This document shows positions 7,498 to 16,527 of a stretch of DNA of 20,938 bases, piece after piece; within the stretch, counting starts at the first letter, position 1, and each line of letters starts with the position of its first letter. The stretch spans positions 1 through 20,938 of the forward strand of contig JAJYYT010000002.1 in assembly GCA_021800645.1 (NCBI GenBank), read 5' to 3'. The DNA comes from Actinomycetes bacterium (GTDB lineage Bacteria; Actinomycetota; Acidimicrobiia; Acidimicrobiales; RAAP-2). The notes beneath the pieces are model-generated. The model was not told the origin of the DNA and ran no database searches. It worked only from the letters and a program-made list of their open reading frames with translations. Position numbers and translations under genes: made by a program.

Positions 7498-8600
7498 GCC
7501 AGACGGCGATCCGTTGCTCGGTGCTGCGGGGCGGGACGTCGAAGGGCCTCTACTTCCACGCCCGCGACCTGCCTCGAGACCGGACGCTGCGCGACGCCGT
7601 GCTGCTCGCGGCCATGGGCTCACCCGATCCTCGGGAGATCGACGGGATGGGCGGAGCCCATCCCCTCACCTCCAAGGTCGCAGTGATCGCGCCCTCGGCA
7701 CGCGACGACGCGGACGTCGACTATCTCTTCCTCCAGGTGTGGCCGGACCGGCCCGAGGTCTCCGACAACCAGAACTGCGGGAACATCCTGGCGGGGGTCG
7801 GGCCCTTTGCCATCGAGGAGGGTCTGGTTCCCGCCACGGGACCGGTCACCCCTGTGCGGATCTGGATGGAGAACACCCAGAGCCTGGCCGTGGCGCACGT
7901 TCCCACGCCGGACGGCGCGGTCACCTACGAGGGAAGCGCCAGGATCGACGGGGTGCCCGGCACCCACGCCCCGATCCCCATCGACTTCCTGGACGTCGCC
8001 GGCTCCTCGTGCGGAGCGCTGCTGCCGACGAAGAGCCCGGTCGACGTGGTCGAGGGCGTGCGGGTCACCTGCATCGACAACGGCATGCCGGTCGTCTGCG
8101 TCAAGGCGTCCGACCTTGGACTGAGCGGCTCCGAGCGCCCGGCCGAGCTCGAGGCCAACGACACGCTGCGGGCAAAGGTCGAGGCCATCCGGCTCGCCGC
8201 CGGCCCGCTGATGCACCTCGGCGACGTCTCTCACAAGACCGTCCCCAAGGTGAGCCTGCTCGCCCCCGCCGAGCACGGCGGGGCGGTCGCGACCCGCAGC
8301 TTCATCCCTCACCGGGTCCACGAGGCCATCGGCGTCTTCGGTGCCGTCTCCGTCGCGACGGCTTGCCTGGTCCCCGGCTCCGTGGCGGCGGAGGTCGCGA
8401 CGCTCGAGCGCACCAGCGGGCTGGTGGACCTCGACGTCGAGCACCCGAGCGGGTTCTTCACGGTCTCGATGGACGTGGACGTGGAGGGCGACGCCGTCAC
8501 GGTCAACCGGGCAGCCCTGCTGCGCACCGCGCGGCTGCTGATGCGCGGGGAGGTCTTCGTGCCCGCGTCGGTGTGGAAGGTGCCGGAGGTGACGAGGTGA
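7494..8600 (+). CDS. ligU: 4-oxalomesaconate tautomerase (PrpF/LigU/GalD family)
   Basis: It interconverts the isomers of 4-oxalomesaconate so that the LigI product becomes a substrate for LigJ. The 368-residue protein matches the PrpF fold: [20 protein letters not shown] at the N-terminus, [15 protein letters not shown] and [20 protein letters not shown]. Lys61 and Cys95 are spaced exactly as the Lys66/Cys100 pair described for LigU of Sphingobium SYK-6 (34 residues apart). PrpF relatives also isomerise aconitate or methylaconitate, but the adjacent LigJ, LigI and LigABC fix the pathway. ATG overlaps the ligK stop, with GGAG (7484-7487) upstream. The symbol galD would be used for the Pseudomonas gallate homologue. 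Confidence 0.88.
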   Translation: MSQTAIRCSVLRGGTSKGLYFHARDLPRDRTLRDAVLLAAMGSPDPREIDGMGGAHPLTSKVAVIAPSARDDADVDYLFLQVWPDRPEVSDNQNCGNILAGVGPFAIEEGLVPATGPVTPVRIWMENTQSLAVAHVPTPDGAVTYEGSARIDGVPGTHAPIPIDFLDVAGSSCGALLPTKSPVDVVEGVRVTCIDNGMPVVCVKASDLGLSGSERPAELEANDTLRAKVEAIRLAAGPLMHLGDVSHKTVPKVSLLAPAEHGGAVATRSFIPHRVHEAIGVFGAVSVATACLVPGSVAAEVATLERTSGLVDLDVEHPSGFFTVSMDVDVEGDAVTVNRAALLRTARLLMRGEVFVPASVWKVPEVTR

Positions 8601-8616
8601 CGGGGGTGAGGGCACG

Positions 8617-9636
8617 GTGATCATCGACTGTCACGGGCACTACACGACCGCGCCCGAGCAGCACGACCGCTGGCGGGAAGCCCAGAAGGCGGCCTTCGAC
8701 GCCGGAGGATCCCCTCCGCCCTACCCCGCCATCCCCGACGAGGAGATCCGCGAGTCGCTCGAGACCAACCAGCTCCGTCTGGTCCGCGAGCGCGGGACCG
8801 ACCTGACCATCTTCTCCCCGAGGGCCTCCGCGATGGGCCACCACGTCGGCGACGAGCGCGTGAGCCTCGCGTGGTCGCGGGCGTGCAACGACCTGATCAA
8901 GCGGGTGGTGGACCTCTACCCAGAGACCTACGTCGGGGTCTGCCAGCTCCCCCAGTCGCCCGGTGCCCCCATCACCGGCTCGATCGCGGAACTGGAGCGC
9001 TGCGTGACCGAGCTCGGCTTCGTCGGCTGCAACCTGAACCCGGACCCGAGCGGCGGCCACTGGACCTCCCCGCCCCTCACCGACAAGGCCTGGTACCCCT
9101 TCTACGAGAAGATGGTCGAGCTCGACGTCCCGGCGATGATCCACGTCTCGGCGAGCTGCAACCCGAGCTTCCACACGACCGGAGCCCACTACCTGAACGC
9201 GGACACCACCGTCTTCATGCAGCTCGTCCAAGGCGACCTGTTCGCCGACTTCCCCGAGCTCCGCTTCGTCATCCCCCACGGCGGCGGGGCCGTCCCCTAC
9301 CACTGGGGCCGCTACCGGGGCCTCGCCGACATGCTGAAGCGCCCGCCGCTCGCCGAGCACGTGATGCGCAACGTCTTCTTCGACACCTGCGTCTACCACC
9401 AGCCGGGGATCGACCTGCTGTTCAAGGTGATCGACCCCGGGAACATCCTGTTCGGCTCGGAGATGATCGGCGCGGTCAGGGGCGTCGACCCCGAGACCGG
9501 CCACCACTTCGACGACACCCGGCGCTATGTCGAGGCCAGCGGGCTCTCCGAGGAGGACAGATCGCGGGTGCTCTCGGAGAACGCTCGACGCGTGTACCCG
9601 CGCCTCGACGCGATCTTGAAGGCGCAGGGACGCTGA
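8617..9636 (+). CDS. ligJ: 4-oxalomesaconate hydratase (amidohydrolase superfamily)
   Basis: It adds water to 4-oxalomesaconate to give 4-carboxy-4-hydroxy-2-oxoadipate, the LigK substrate. The 339-residue zinc enzyme starts MIIDCHGHYTT, giving the HxH metal motif at His6 and His8. Other likely active-site residues are His176 (AMIHVSAS), His221 (FVIPHGGGAVPYHWGR) and Glu282 (ILFGSEMIGAVRG). These correspond by a 2-residue offset to His178, His223 and Glu284 as I recall them for LigJ of SYK-6. The GSEMIGAV motif with Glu instead of the decarboxylase Asp separates LigJ from ACMSD-type decarboxylases. It starts at GTG 16 bases after the ligU stop, with a G-rich ribosome site near 8602-8612. Confidence 0.9.
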   Translation: MIIDCHGHYTTAPEQHDRWREAQKAAFDAGGSPPPYPAIPDEEIRESLETNQLRLVRERGTDLTIFSPRASAMGHHVGDERVSLAWSRACNDLIKRVVDLYPETYVGVCQLPQSPGAPITGSIAELERCVTELGFVGCNLNPDPSGGHWTSPPLTDKAWYPFYEKMVELDVPAMIHVSASCNPSFHTTGAHYLNADTTVFMQLVQGDLFADFPELRFVIPHGGGAVPYHWGRYRGLADMLKRPPLAEHVMRNVFFDTCVYHQPGIDLLFKVIDPGNILFGSEMIGAVRGVDPETGHHFDDTRRYVEASGLSEEDRSRVLSENARRVYPRLDAILKAQGR

Positions 9637-9637
9637 C

Positions 9638-10530
9638 GTGGGTGCCTTCCAGATGGACCCGGACTGGCTCTGCTTCGACCCCCACCCCTCGAAGCCCGCC
9701 TATCGCCTGCCCCCCGGCGCGGTCGACGCCCACTGCCACGTCTTCGGTCCTGGCGACGTGTTCCCGTACGCGCCCGAGCGCAAGTACACGCCCTGCGACG
9801 CCACCAAGGAGCAGCTCTTCGCGCTTCGAGACCTGCTCGGCTTCGAGCGCAACGTGATCGTCCAGGCGACCTGCCACGGCGCGGACAACCGCGCGCTGGT
9901 GGACGCGCTCGCGGCTTCGCAAGGACTCGCACGCGGGATCGCCGTGGTCCGTCCCCAGGTGAGCGACGCCGAGCTGGCCGAGCTGGACGAAGCCGGGGTG
10001 CGCGGCGTCCGGTTCAACTTCGTCCGCCGCTTGGCCGACCCGAAGCCCGACGCGTACTACCATTCGATCGTCGATCGGATCGCGCCGCTCGGCTGGCACG
10101 TGGTCGTCTACTTCGAGGCGCAGGACCTCGCCGAGCGATGGGACTTCTTCACCTCCTTGCCGACCCAGGTGGTCGTCGACCACACGGGACGGCCCGACGT
10201 CCGCAAGCCGGTGGACGGGCCGGAGTTCGGCCTCTTCCTGCGCCTGATGGCCGAGCACCCGCAGTTCTGGGCGAAGGTGAGCGGCGCGGAGCGGCTGAGC
10301 ATCTCGGGCCCGCCCGGCTACGACGACGTGGTGCCCTTCCACCGCCGCGTGGTCGAGTCGTTCCCCGATCGAGTGCTCTTCGGGACCGACTGGCCGCACC
10401 CGAACTTGAAGGACCACATGCCCGACGATGGCAAGCTCGTCGACTACGTGCCGACGATCGCCACGAGCGACGAGCTGCAAAGGAAGCTGCTCGTGGACAA
10501 CCCGATGCGCCTGTACTGGGGAGACCGCCC

Positions 10531-10534
<4 letters not shown>
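9638..10534 (+). CDS. ligI: 2-pyrone-4,6-dicarboxylate hydrolase
   Basis: It hydrolyses the lactone 2-pyrone-4,6-dicarboxylate to 4-oxalomesaconate. The 298-residue amidohydrolase-superfamily protein has VDAHCHVFGPGDVFPYAPER (His32, His34), RGVRFNFVRRL, VVVDHTGRP (His182) and the conserved FGTDWPHPN, whose Asp251 is the expected catalytic base. LigI is the cog-type member that works without a metal. The start is GTG 9638, one base after the ligJ stop; ATG 9653 is possible but would remove part of the conserved N-terminal arm. The 3' end overlaps ligA by 4 bases. Assignment is strong because PDC hydrolase and LigC occur together. Confidence 0.92.
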
Positions 10535-11845
<1,311 letters not shown>

Positions 11846-11854
11846 GGAGACCCC

Positions 11855-12805
11855 GTGCGCATCGCCCTCGCCGGTGCCGGCGCCTTCGGCATCAAGCATC
11901 TCGACGCCCTCGCCTGCATCGACGGGGTCGAGGTGACCTCGATCGTCGGCCGCCGCGCCGAGCCCACGAAGCAGGTCGCGGAACGCTACGGCATCGGCCA
12001 TGCGACGACGGACCTCGCCGAGTCCCTCGGGCGTGACGACGTCGACGCGGTGATCCTGTGCACCCCGACCCAGCTGCACGCCGCCCAGGCGATCGCCGCG
12101 ATGCGCGCCGGCAAGCACGTCGAGGTGGAGATCCCGGTCGCCGACAGCTGGCAGGGCGCCGCCGAGATCGACCGGGTCCAGCGCGAGACGGGGCTCGTGT
12201 GCATGGCCGGCCACACCCGTCGCTTCAACCCGTCCCACCAGTGGATCCACAAGCGCATCCAGGCTGGCGAGCTCACGATCCAGCAGATGGACGTGCAGAC
12301 CTACTTCTTCCGGCGGACCAACATGAACGCCCTCGGCCAGCCCCGAAGCTGGACCGACCATTTGCTCTGGCACCACGCGGCGCACACGGTCGACCTCTTC
12401 CAGTACCAGACCGGTGAGGAGGTCACGGTCGCGAACGCCGTCCAGGGCCCGATCCACCCGGAGCTCGGGATCGCGATGGACATGTCGATCCAGCTGCGCA
12501 CTGCGGGCGGCAAGATCTGCACGCTCTCGCTCAGCTTCAACAATGACGGGCCGCTCGGGAGCTTCTTTCGCTACATCTGCGATCACGGGACCTACATCGC
12601 CCGCTACGACGACCTCGTCGACGGCTACGAGCACCCGATCGACGTCTCGAAGGTGGACGTCTCCACGAACGGGATCGAGCTGCAAGACCGCGAGTTCGTC
12701 GCAGCCGTCACCGAGGGGCGGGAGCCGAACGCCAGCATCGCCCAGGTCCTCGGCTGCTACAGGGTGCTCGGGGACCTGGACCGCCAGCTCGCCGCCCAGG
12801 GGTAG
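11855..12805 (+). CDS. ligC: 4-carboxy-2-hydroxymuconate-6-semialdehyde dehydrogenase (Gfo/Idh/MocA family)
   Basis: It oxidises the hemiacetal of the ring-cleavage product to 2-pyrone-4,6-dicarboxylate using NAD(P)+. The 316-residue protein opens with the Rossmann motif RIALAGAGAFGIKHLDAL and has ILCTPTQLHAAQAIAAMRAG, typical of Gfo/Idh/MocA enzymes. The usual EKP lysine is replaced in VEIPVAD (residues 91-97). The WHHAAHTVDLF segment (172-182) supplies the probable catalytic histidines. GTG 11855 follows GAGGAG (11844-11849) by 5 bases. It closes the plus-strand operon and faces the folD gene across a repeat-bearing gap of 66 bases. Confidence 0.92.
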   Translation: MRIALAGAGAFGIKHLDALACIDGVEVTSIVGRRAEPTKQVAERYGIGHATTDLAESLGRDDVDAVILCTPTQLHAAQAIAAMRAGKHVEVEIPVADSWQGAAEIDRVQRETGLVCMAGHTRRFNPSHQWIHKRIQAGELTIQQMDVQTYFFRRTNMNALGQPRSWTDHLLWHHAAHTVDLFQYQTGEEVTVANAVQGPIHPELGIAMDMSIQLRTAGGKICTLSLSFNNDGPLGSFFRYICDHGTYIARYDDLVDGYEHPIDVSKVDVSTNGIELQDREFVAAVTEGREPNASIAQVLGCYRVLGDLDRQLAAQG

Positions 12806-12855
12806 CGCACCGCCCAGACGTCGCGCGCCGCCCAGACGTCGCGCACCGCCCAGGG
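12788..12855 (+). repeat. 18-bp tandem repeat spanning the ligC stop codon
   Basis: CGCACCGCCCAGACGTCG (12806-12823) is followed by a copy with one substitution, CGCGCCGCCCAGACGTCG (12824-12841), and a partial third copy (12842-12855). The last 18 bases of ligC, CTCGCCGCCCAGGGGTAG (12788-12805), match the unit at 13 of 18 positions. The array therefore looks seeded by the end of the gene itself. Confidence 0.85.
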
Positions 12856-12865
12856 TGGCGTCCGC

Positions 12866-12885
12866 GGCCGATCAGTCGGTCGGCC
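12866..12885. terminator. candidate bidirectional hairpin between ligC and folD
   Basis: GGCCGA (12866-12871) and TCGGCC (12880-12885) form a 6-bp stem with an 8-base loop; an alternative CCGA-tcag-TCGG pairing shares the bases. It lies at the convergent end of the lig and fhs-folD operons and overlaps the folD 3' end. No T-run is present on either strand. Confidence 0.3.
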
Positions 12886-13798
12886 AGGGCCCGATGGCCA
12901 GCGTCGTGTGCTGGACGACCGACGCGAGGACCGCGTTGCGCACCAGCCAGACGTCGGTGACGGGCCCGACCCCGCCGGGGACCGGGGTGAGCGCCTCCGC
13001 GCGCCCGGCCACGCTGTCGAAGTCGAGGTCGCCGACGAGGTGCACCCGCCCGCTCTCCGCCACCACAGGGTTGATGCCCACGTCGATCGCGATCACGCCG
13101 TCCTTCACCATGTCGCCGGTGACGAGCCCAGGAGAGCCGGCCGCCACGATCAGCACGTCCGCCTGGCGGGTGAACTCGGCCAGCCTCCCTGCCCGAGAGG
13201 CGTGCTCATCGCAGCTCACGACGATCGCCCCGCGGTCCAAGGCGAGCCAGACCGCAGGCTTGCCGACGTTGTGGCTCCTGCCGACGACGACCACCGTCCT
13301 GCCCTCGAGAGCGGTCCTCGGGTCGCGCCCGGTGCGGCCGAAGTAGTCGTCGAGAAGCCAGAAGCAGCTGGCCGGCGTGGAGGGCACGAACCGCGGCGTG
13401 CCGCGCGCCATCAAGCCGGCGTTGGCGGGGTGGACCGCCTCGACGTCCTTCAGCGGGTCGAGCGTGCGGTACAGCTCCAGCTCCGAGAGGTGGGCGGGCA
13501 GGGGGCGCAGGACGAGGATCCCGCTGATCCTCGGGTCGGCGTTCAGCTTTCCGACGGTGGCGAGCACCTCGGCGAGCTCCGCGTCGGCAGGTAGCCGCTC
13601 GGGCTGGAACCGAAGGCCCAGGGCTCCTGCAAGGCGGCGAAGCCGGCGCTCGTAGGCGTGCGCGGCGTAGTCGTCGCCCACCACCACGCTCGCCAGCCCC
13701 GGCTCCACCTCCGAGGCGCGCACCGCGGCCAGCTCGCCGAGCAACCTGGCCCGCAGCGCGTGCGAGACCGCCGTCCCGTCGATGACCGTCGCTTCCAT
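12872..13798 (-). CDS. FolD-like methylene-THF dehydrogenase lacking cyclohydrolase residues
   Basis: This 308-residue FolD paralogue ends the fhs-folD-folD operon. It keeps the overall family architecture: MEATVIDGTAVSHALRARLL, LASVVVGDDYAAHAYERRL, an intact nucleotide-binding motif VVVVGRSHNVGKPAVWLAL and the terminal PVPGGVGPVTDVWLVRNAVL. The catalytic lysine four residues after Tyr49 is Leu53. The conserved Gln of the LLQLPLP motif is Leu97 (ILVLRPLP). DVDG has become DVEA, though Asp118 is kept. In FolD the Lys and Gln are needed for cyclohydrolase activity, so this copy probably only oxidises methylene-THF, or acts on a modified folate. ATG 13798 is preceded on its strand by GGGAGAGGC. 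A regulatory or inactive role cannot be excluded. Confidence 0.85.
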   Translation of the reverse strand: MEATVIDGTAVSHALRARLLGELAAVRASEVEPGLASVVVGDDYAAHAYERRLRRLAGALGLRFQPERLPADAELAEVLATVGKLNADPRISGILVLRPLPAHLSELELYRTLDPLKDVEAVHPANAGLMARGTPRFVPSTPASCFWLLDDYFGRTGRDPRTALEGRTVVVVGRSHNVGKPAVWLALDRGAIVVSCDEHASRAGRLAEFTRQADVLIVAAGSPGLVTGDMVKDGVIAIDVGINPVVAESGRVHLVGDLDFDSVAGRAEALTPVPGGVGPVTDVWLVRNAVLASVVQHTTLAIGPWPTD

Positions 13799-13800
13799 CT

Positions 13801-13842
13801 CCTCTGCCTCTCCCTTTCCTCGGCCTCGCCTCTGCCTCTCCC
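13801..13842 (-). repeat. duplicated purine-rich 14-mer in the folD-folD gap
   Basis: The 44-base gap between the two folD genes holds two perfect copies of a 14-mer (13801-13814 and 13829-13842), 28 bases apart. Read on the minus strand each is GGGAGAGGCAGAGG, so both contain Shine-Dalgarno-like sequence. The whole gap is almost pure purine on the coding strand, unlike any other junction here. The copy nearest the ATG at 13798 is the likely ribosome site. Confidence 0.8.
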
Positions 13843-14724
13843 CTACCTCTCCTGCGCCTCGCCGAGCACGCCCGCCGACCTCGCGGCGTCCAGGGTGTTG
13901 CGCAGGAGCAGGGCGACGGTCATCGGACCCGCCCCGCCGGGGTTCGGCACGAGCGCCCCGGCGACCTCGGCCACCTTCGGGTCCACGTCGCCGACGAGCT
14001 TGCCATCCACGAAGGACACCCCGACGTCCGCGACGGTCGCACCGGGCTTGATCCACTCCGCCCGCACCAGGCGGGGGCGGCCGACGTCGGACACGACGAG
14101 ATCTGCGGCGCGGCACACCTCGGCCAGGTCGGGCGCGTCGGCGTCGGTCACCGTGACCGCCGCGCACCCCTCACCGCCCGCGCTCTGTGCGCCCGCCAGC
14201 ATGAGCGCCAGGGGGATGGCGACGAGCGACCCCCGCCCGACGACGACGGCGCGGCGTCCCGAGAGGTCGATGCCGTGGCGGCGGAGCAGGTCCAGCACCC
14301 CGGCGGCCGTGCACGGCCGATGGGCGCCACGGCCTTGCACGAGCCGGCCCAGCGAGAAGGCGGTCATCCCGTCGACGTCCTTGCGGGGATCGATGCAGGA
14401 GGCGGCGGCCGCCTCGTCGAGGCCCGCCGGGAGCGGCAGCTGCAGCAGGATGCCGTGCACAGACGGGTCGGAGGACAGGGCGAGGAGCGCCTCTTCGACA
14501 TGCGCCTGGGGTGCCGAACGGGGGAGCCGGACGGCTCGCACGCGGATGCCGACCTGCTCAGCGGCCCTGTGCTTCAGCGCCACGTAGCGCATGCTCGCCT
14601 CGTCGTCGCCGACCAGGACCGTGGCGAAGCTGACCTGTGGCCGGCCGGAAGCTTCCAGCTCGGCGCGCAGGGACTCGAGGATCTCGTCTCTGCGAGACCG
14701 CCCGTCGAGGATGAGCGCCGTCAC
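13843..14724 (-). CDS. folD: bifunctional methylene-THF dehydrogenase / methenyl-THF cyclohydrolase
   Basis: It interconverts 5,10-methylene-THF and 10-formyl-THF via methenyl-THF in the cytoplasm, with NADP(H). The 293-residue protein retains the catalytic set: Tyr47 and Lys51 in ASMRYVALKHRAAEQVGI, Gln95 in HGILLQLPLPAGL, and DPRKDVDGM with Asp116. The nucleotide-binding motif VVVGRGSLVAIPLALML and the family signature VPNPGGAGPMTVALLLRNT are both present. PCTAAG replaces the more usual PCTPxG. It starts at GTG 14724, 24 bases after the fhs stop, with only a weak ribosome site, suggesting translational coupling to fhs. In this setting it would link methylene-THF to the formyl-THF used or made by Fhs. 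Confidence 0.92.
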   Translation of the reverse strand: MTALILDGRSRRDEILESLRAELEASGRPQVSFATVLVGDDEASMRYVALKHRAAEQVGIRVRAVRLPRSAPQAHVEEALLALSSDPSVHGILLQLPLPAGLDEAAAASCIDPRKDVDGMTAFSLGRLVQGRGAHRPCTAAGVLDLLRRHGIDLSGRRAVVVGRGSLVAIPLALMLAGAQSAGGEGCAAVTVTDADAPDLAEVCRAADLVVSDVGRPRLVRAEWIKPGATVADVGVSFVDGKLVGDVDPKVAEVAGALVPNPGGAGPMTVALLLRNTLDAARSAGVLGEAQER

Positions 14725-14748
14725 GCGAGGCCGCCGAAGCAGGACGGG

Positions 14749-16446
14749 CTAGGACAGCCCGACGATCTCGCCGTCGGCGTCGAGGTCGATCGAGAACGCG
14801 GCGGGGTTGCTCCCGAGCCCGGGCATCGTGCGGATCTCCCCGCAGATCGGGTACACGAAGCCCGCGCCGACCGAAGCGCGCACGTCTCGGACCGGAAGGG
14901 TCCACCCCGTCGGGGCGCCCTTCAGGGCGGGGTCCGAGGAGATCGAAAGATGGGTCTTCGCGATGCACACGGCAAGGTGCCCGAACCCGGCCGACTCGTA
15001 GCGGTCGAGCGCGCGTGCGGCGTCGGGCGAGTACGACACGTCCTTTGCGCCGTACACCTTGGTCGCGACCGTGTAGATCTTGTCACGCAGCGCCATGTCG
15101 TCGGGGTAGAGCATCTGGAACCGGGAGGGCTCCTCGGCCGCCTCCACGACGGCCTCCGCCAGCTCGACCGCGCCGGCGCCCCCCTCGGTGAAGTGGTGGC
15201 AGACGGCGCTCCTCACCCCCATCGATGCCGCGATCTCCGCGACGGCCGACCACTCGGAGGGATGGTCGGTCGGGAAGGCGTTGACGGCGACGACCGGGGT
15301 CACGCCGTGGATCTGGATGTTCTCGATCTGCTTGCGCAGGTTCGCGCCGCCTTCGTGCACCTCGTCGGGGTTCTCGGCGAGGAGCGCCTCGGGGAGGGGT
15401 CTCCCGGCCACGATGCGGTGGTTGCCCGAGTGGGCCTTCAGCGCCCGGACGGTCGCGACGACGACGGCGGCGTCCGGGGCGAGGCCCGAGGTGCGGCACT
15501 TGATGTTGAAGAACCGCTCCGCGCCCATGTCCGCCCCGAAGCCGGCCTCGGTCACGAGGAAGTCGCCGGCTCTGATGCCGATCTGGTCGGCGAGGATCGA
15601 GCTGTTGCCGTGGGCGATGTTCCCGAAGGGCCCTGCATGGACCAGGACGGGCGTGTGCTCCAAGGTCTGCAGGAGGTTCGGCTTGAGCGCGTCGCGCAGC
15701 AAGACGGCCATCGCGCCGGCGGCCCTCAGCTCCTCGGCGGTGACCGGGGTGCCGGAGCCCGTGTAGCCGACGACGATCCGCCCGAGGCGGGCCCGCAGGT
15801 CCTGAAGCGACGTGGCGAGGGCGAAGATCGCCATCACCTCGGAGGCCGCGGTGATGTCGAAACCGGCCTGGCGGGTGACGCCGTCCTCGCGGGGGCCCAG
15901 GCCGATCACGACGTTCCGAAGCGAACGGTCGTTCACGTCCAGGACTCGCCGCCAGACGATGTCCTCCAGGGAGAGCCCGAGCGCGTTGCCCTGGTAGAGG
16001 TGGTTGTCGACGATCGCAGAGAGGAGGTTGTGGGCGGCGGTGACCGCGTGGAAGTCGCCGGTGAGGTGGAGGTTCAAGAGCTCCATCGGGACGACCTGGC
16101 TGTAGCCGCCTCCCGCCGCCCCGCCTTTGATCCCGAAGGTCGGGCCCATCGACGGCTGGCGGATCGCGACCGTCGCCTGCTTGCCGATGTGGCGCATCGC
16201 CTGGCCCAAGCCGACGGTGGTGGTCGTCTTGCCCTCGCCGAGGGGCGTCGGGGTGACGGCCGACACCACGACGTACTTCGCCTTCGGACGGTCGGCGAGC
16301 TCTTGGATCGCCTCGAGCCGGATCTTGGCGACCGCAGGCCCGTAGGCTTCCAGCAGGTGCTCGCCGATCCCCATCGTCGCCGCGATCTCCTGCAGCGGCT
16401 TCAAGCAGGCGCCGCGTGCGATCTCGAGATCGGAGGGGAAGGCCAC
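14749..16446 (-). CDS. fhs: formate-tetrahydrofolate ligase (10-formyl-THF synthetase)
   Basis: It couples formate, THF and ATP to 10-formyl-THF; run in reverse it releases formate and conserves ATP from one-carbon units. The 565-residue protein has the conserved start DLEIARGACLKPLQEIA, the ATP-binding loop TPTPLGEGKTTTTVGLGQ (about residues 65-82), RQPSMGPTFGIKGGAAGGGY and LTGDFHAVTAAHNLL. It ends MPGLGSNPAAFSIDLDADG, so it is full length (family about 557). The only in-frame start close to the conserved N-terminus is GTG 16446. It heads a minus-strand operon with two folD genes. SYK-6 LigH is the same enzyme and is needed there for growth on vanillate and syringate, which fits the lig operon next door. 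Confidence 0.95.
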   Translation of the reverse strand: MAFPSDLEIARGACLKPLQEIAATMGIGEHLLEAYGPAVAKIRLEAIQELADRPKAKYVVVSAVTPTPLGEGKTTTTVGLGQAMRHIGKQATVAIRQPSMGPTFGIKGGAAGGGYSQVVPMELLNLHLTGDFHAVTAAHNLLSAIVDNHLYQGNALGLSLEDIVWRRVLDVNDRSLRNVVIGLGPREDGVTRQAGFDITAASEVMAIFALATSLQDLRARLGRIVVGYTGSGTPVTAEELRAAGAMAVLLRDALKPNLLQTLEHTPVLVHAGPFGNIAHGNSSILADQIGIRAGDFLVTEAGFGADMGAERFFNIKCRTSGLAPDAAVVVATVRALKAHSGNHRIVAGRPLPEALLAENPDEVHEGGANLRKQIENIQIHGVTPVVAVNAFPTDHPSEWSAVAEIAASMGVRSAVCHHFTEGGAGAVELAEAVVEAAEEPSRFQMLYPDDMALRDKIYTVATKVYGAKDVSYSPDAARALDRYESAGFGHLAVCIAKTHLSISSDPALKGAPTGWTLPVRDVRASVGAGFVYPICGEIRTMPGLGSNPAAFSIDLDADGEIVGLS

Positions 16447-16527
16447 GGGGCACGAGGTTAACCCCCCTCCTCCGAGCCGAGCGGCAACGGTAAGCTGCGC
16501 CACCGGCACGCGACCACGGGAGAGGCT
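16447..16527. promoter_or_regulatory. divergent promoter region between fhs and the molybdenum hydroxylase gene
   Basis: Two -10-like elements of the TANNNT type lie in this 81-base gap. On the minus strand TAACCT (16455-16460) sits 8 bases before the fhs GTG, which would give a leaderless or nearly leaderless fhs mRNA. The nearest GGAGG is about 20 bases from the start codon, too far for normal use. On the plus strand TAAGCT (16491-16496) lies 31 bases before the GTG at 16528, which has its own GGGAG (16518-16522). A palindrome GGTTAACC (16456-16463) overlaps the fhs element and could be an operator. No good -35 is visible on either strand. Confidence 0.4.

Noticed and set aside
14275..16461. 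728-codon open frame on the plus strand opposite fhs and folD
   Set aside because: Fhs and FolD motifs are unmistakable on the minus strand; the plus frame is a compositional shadow.
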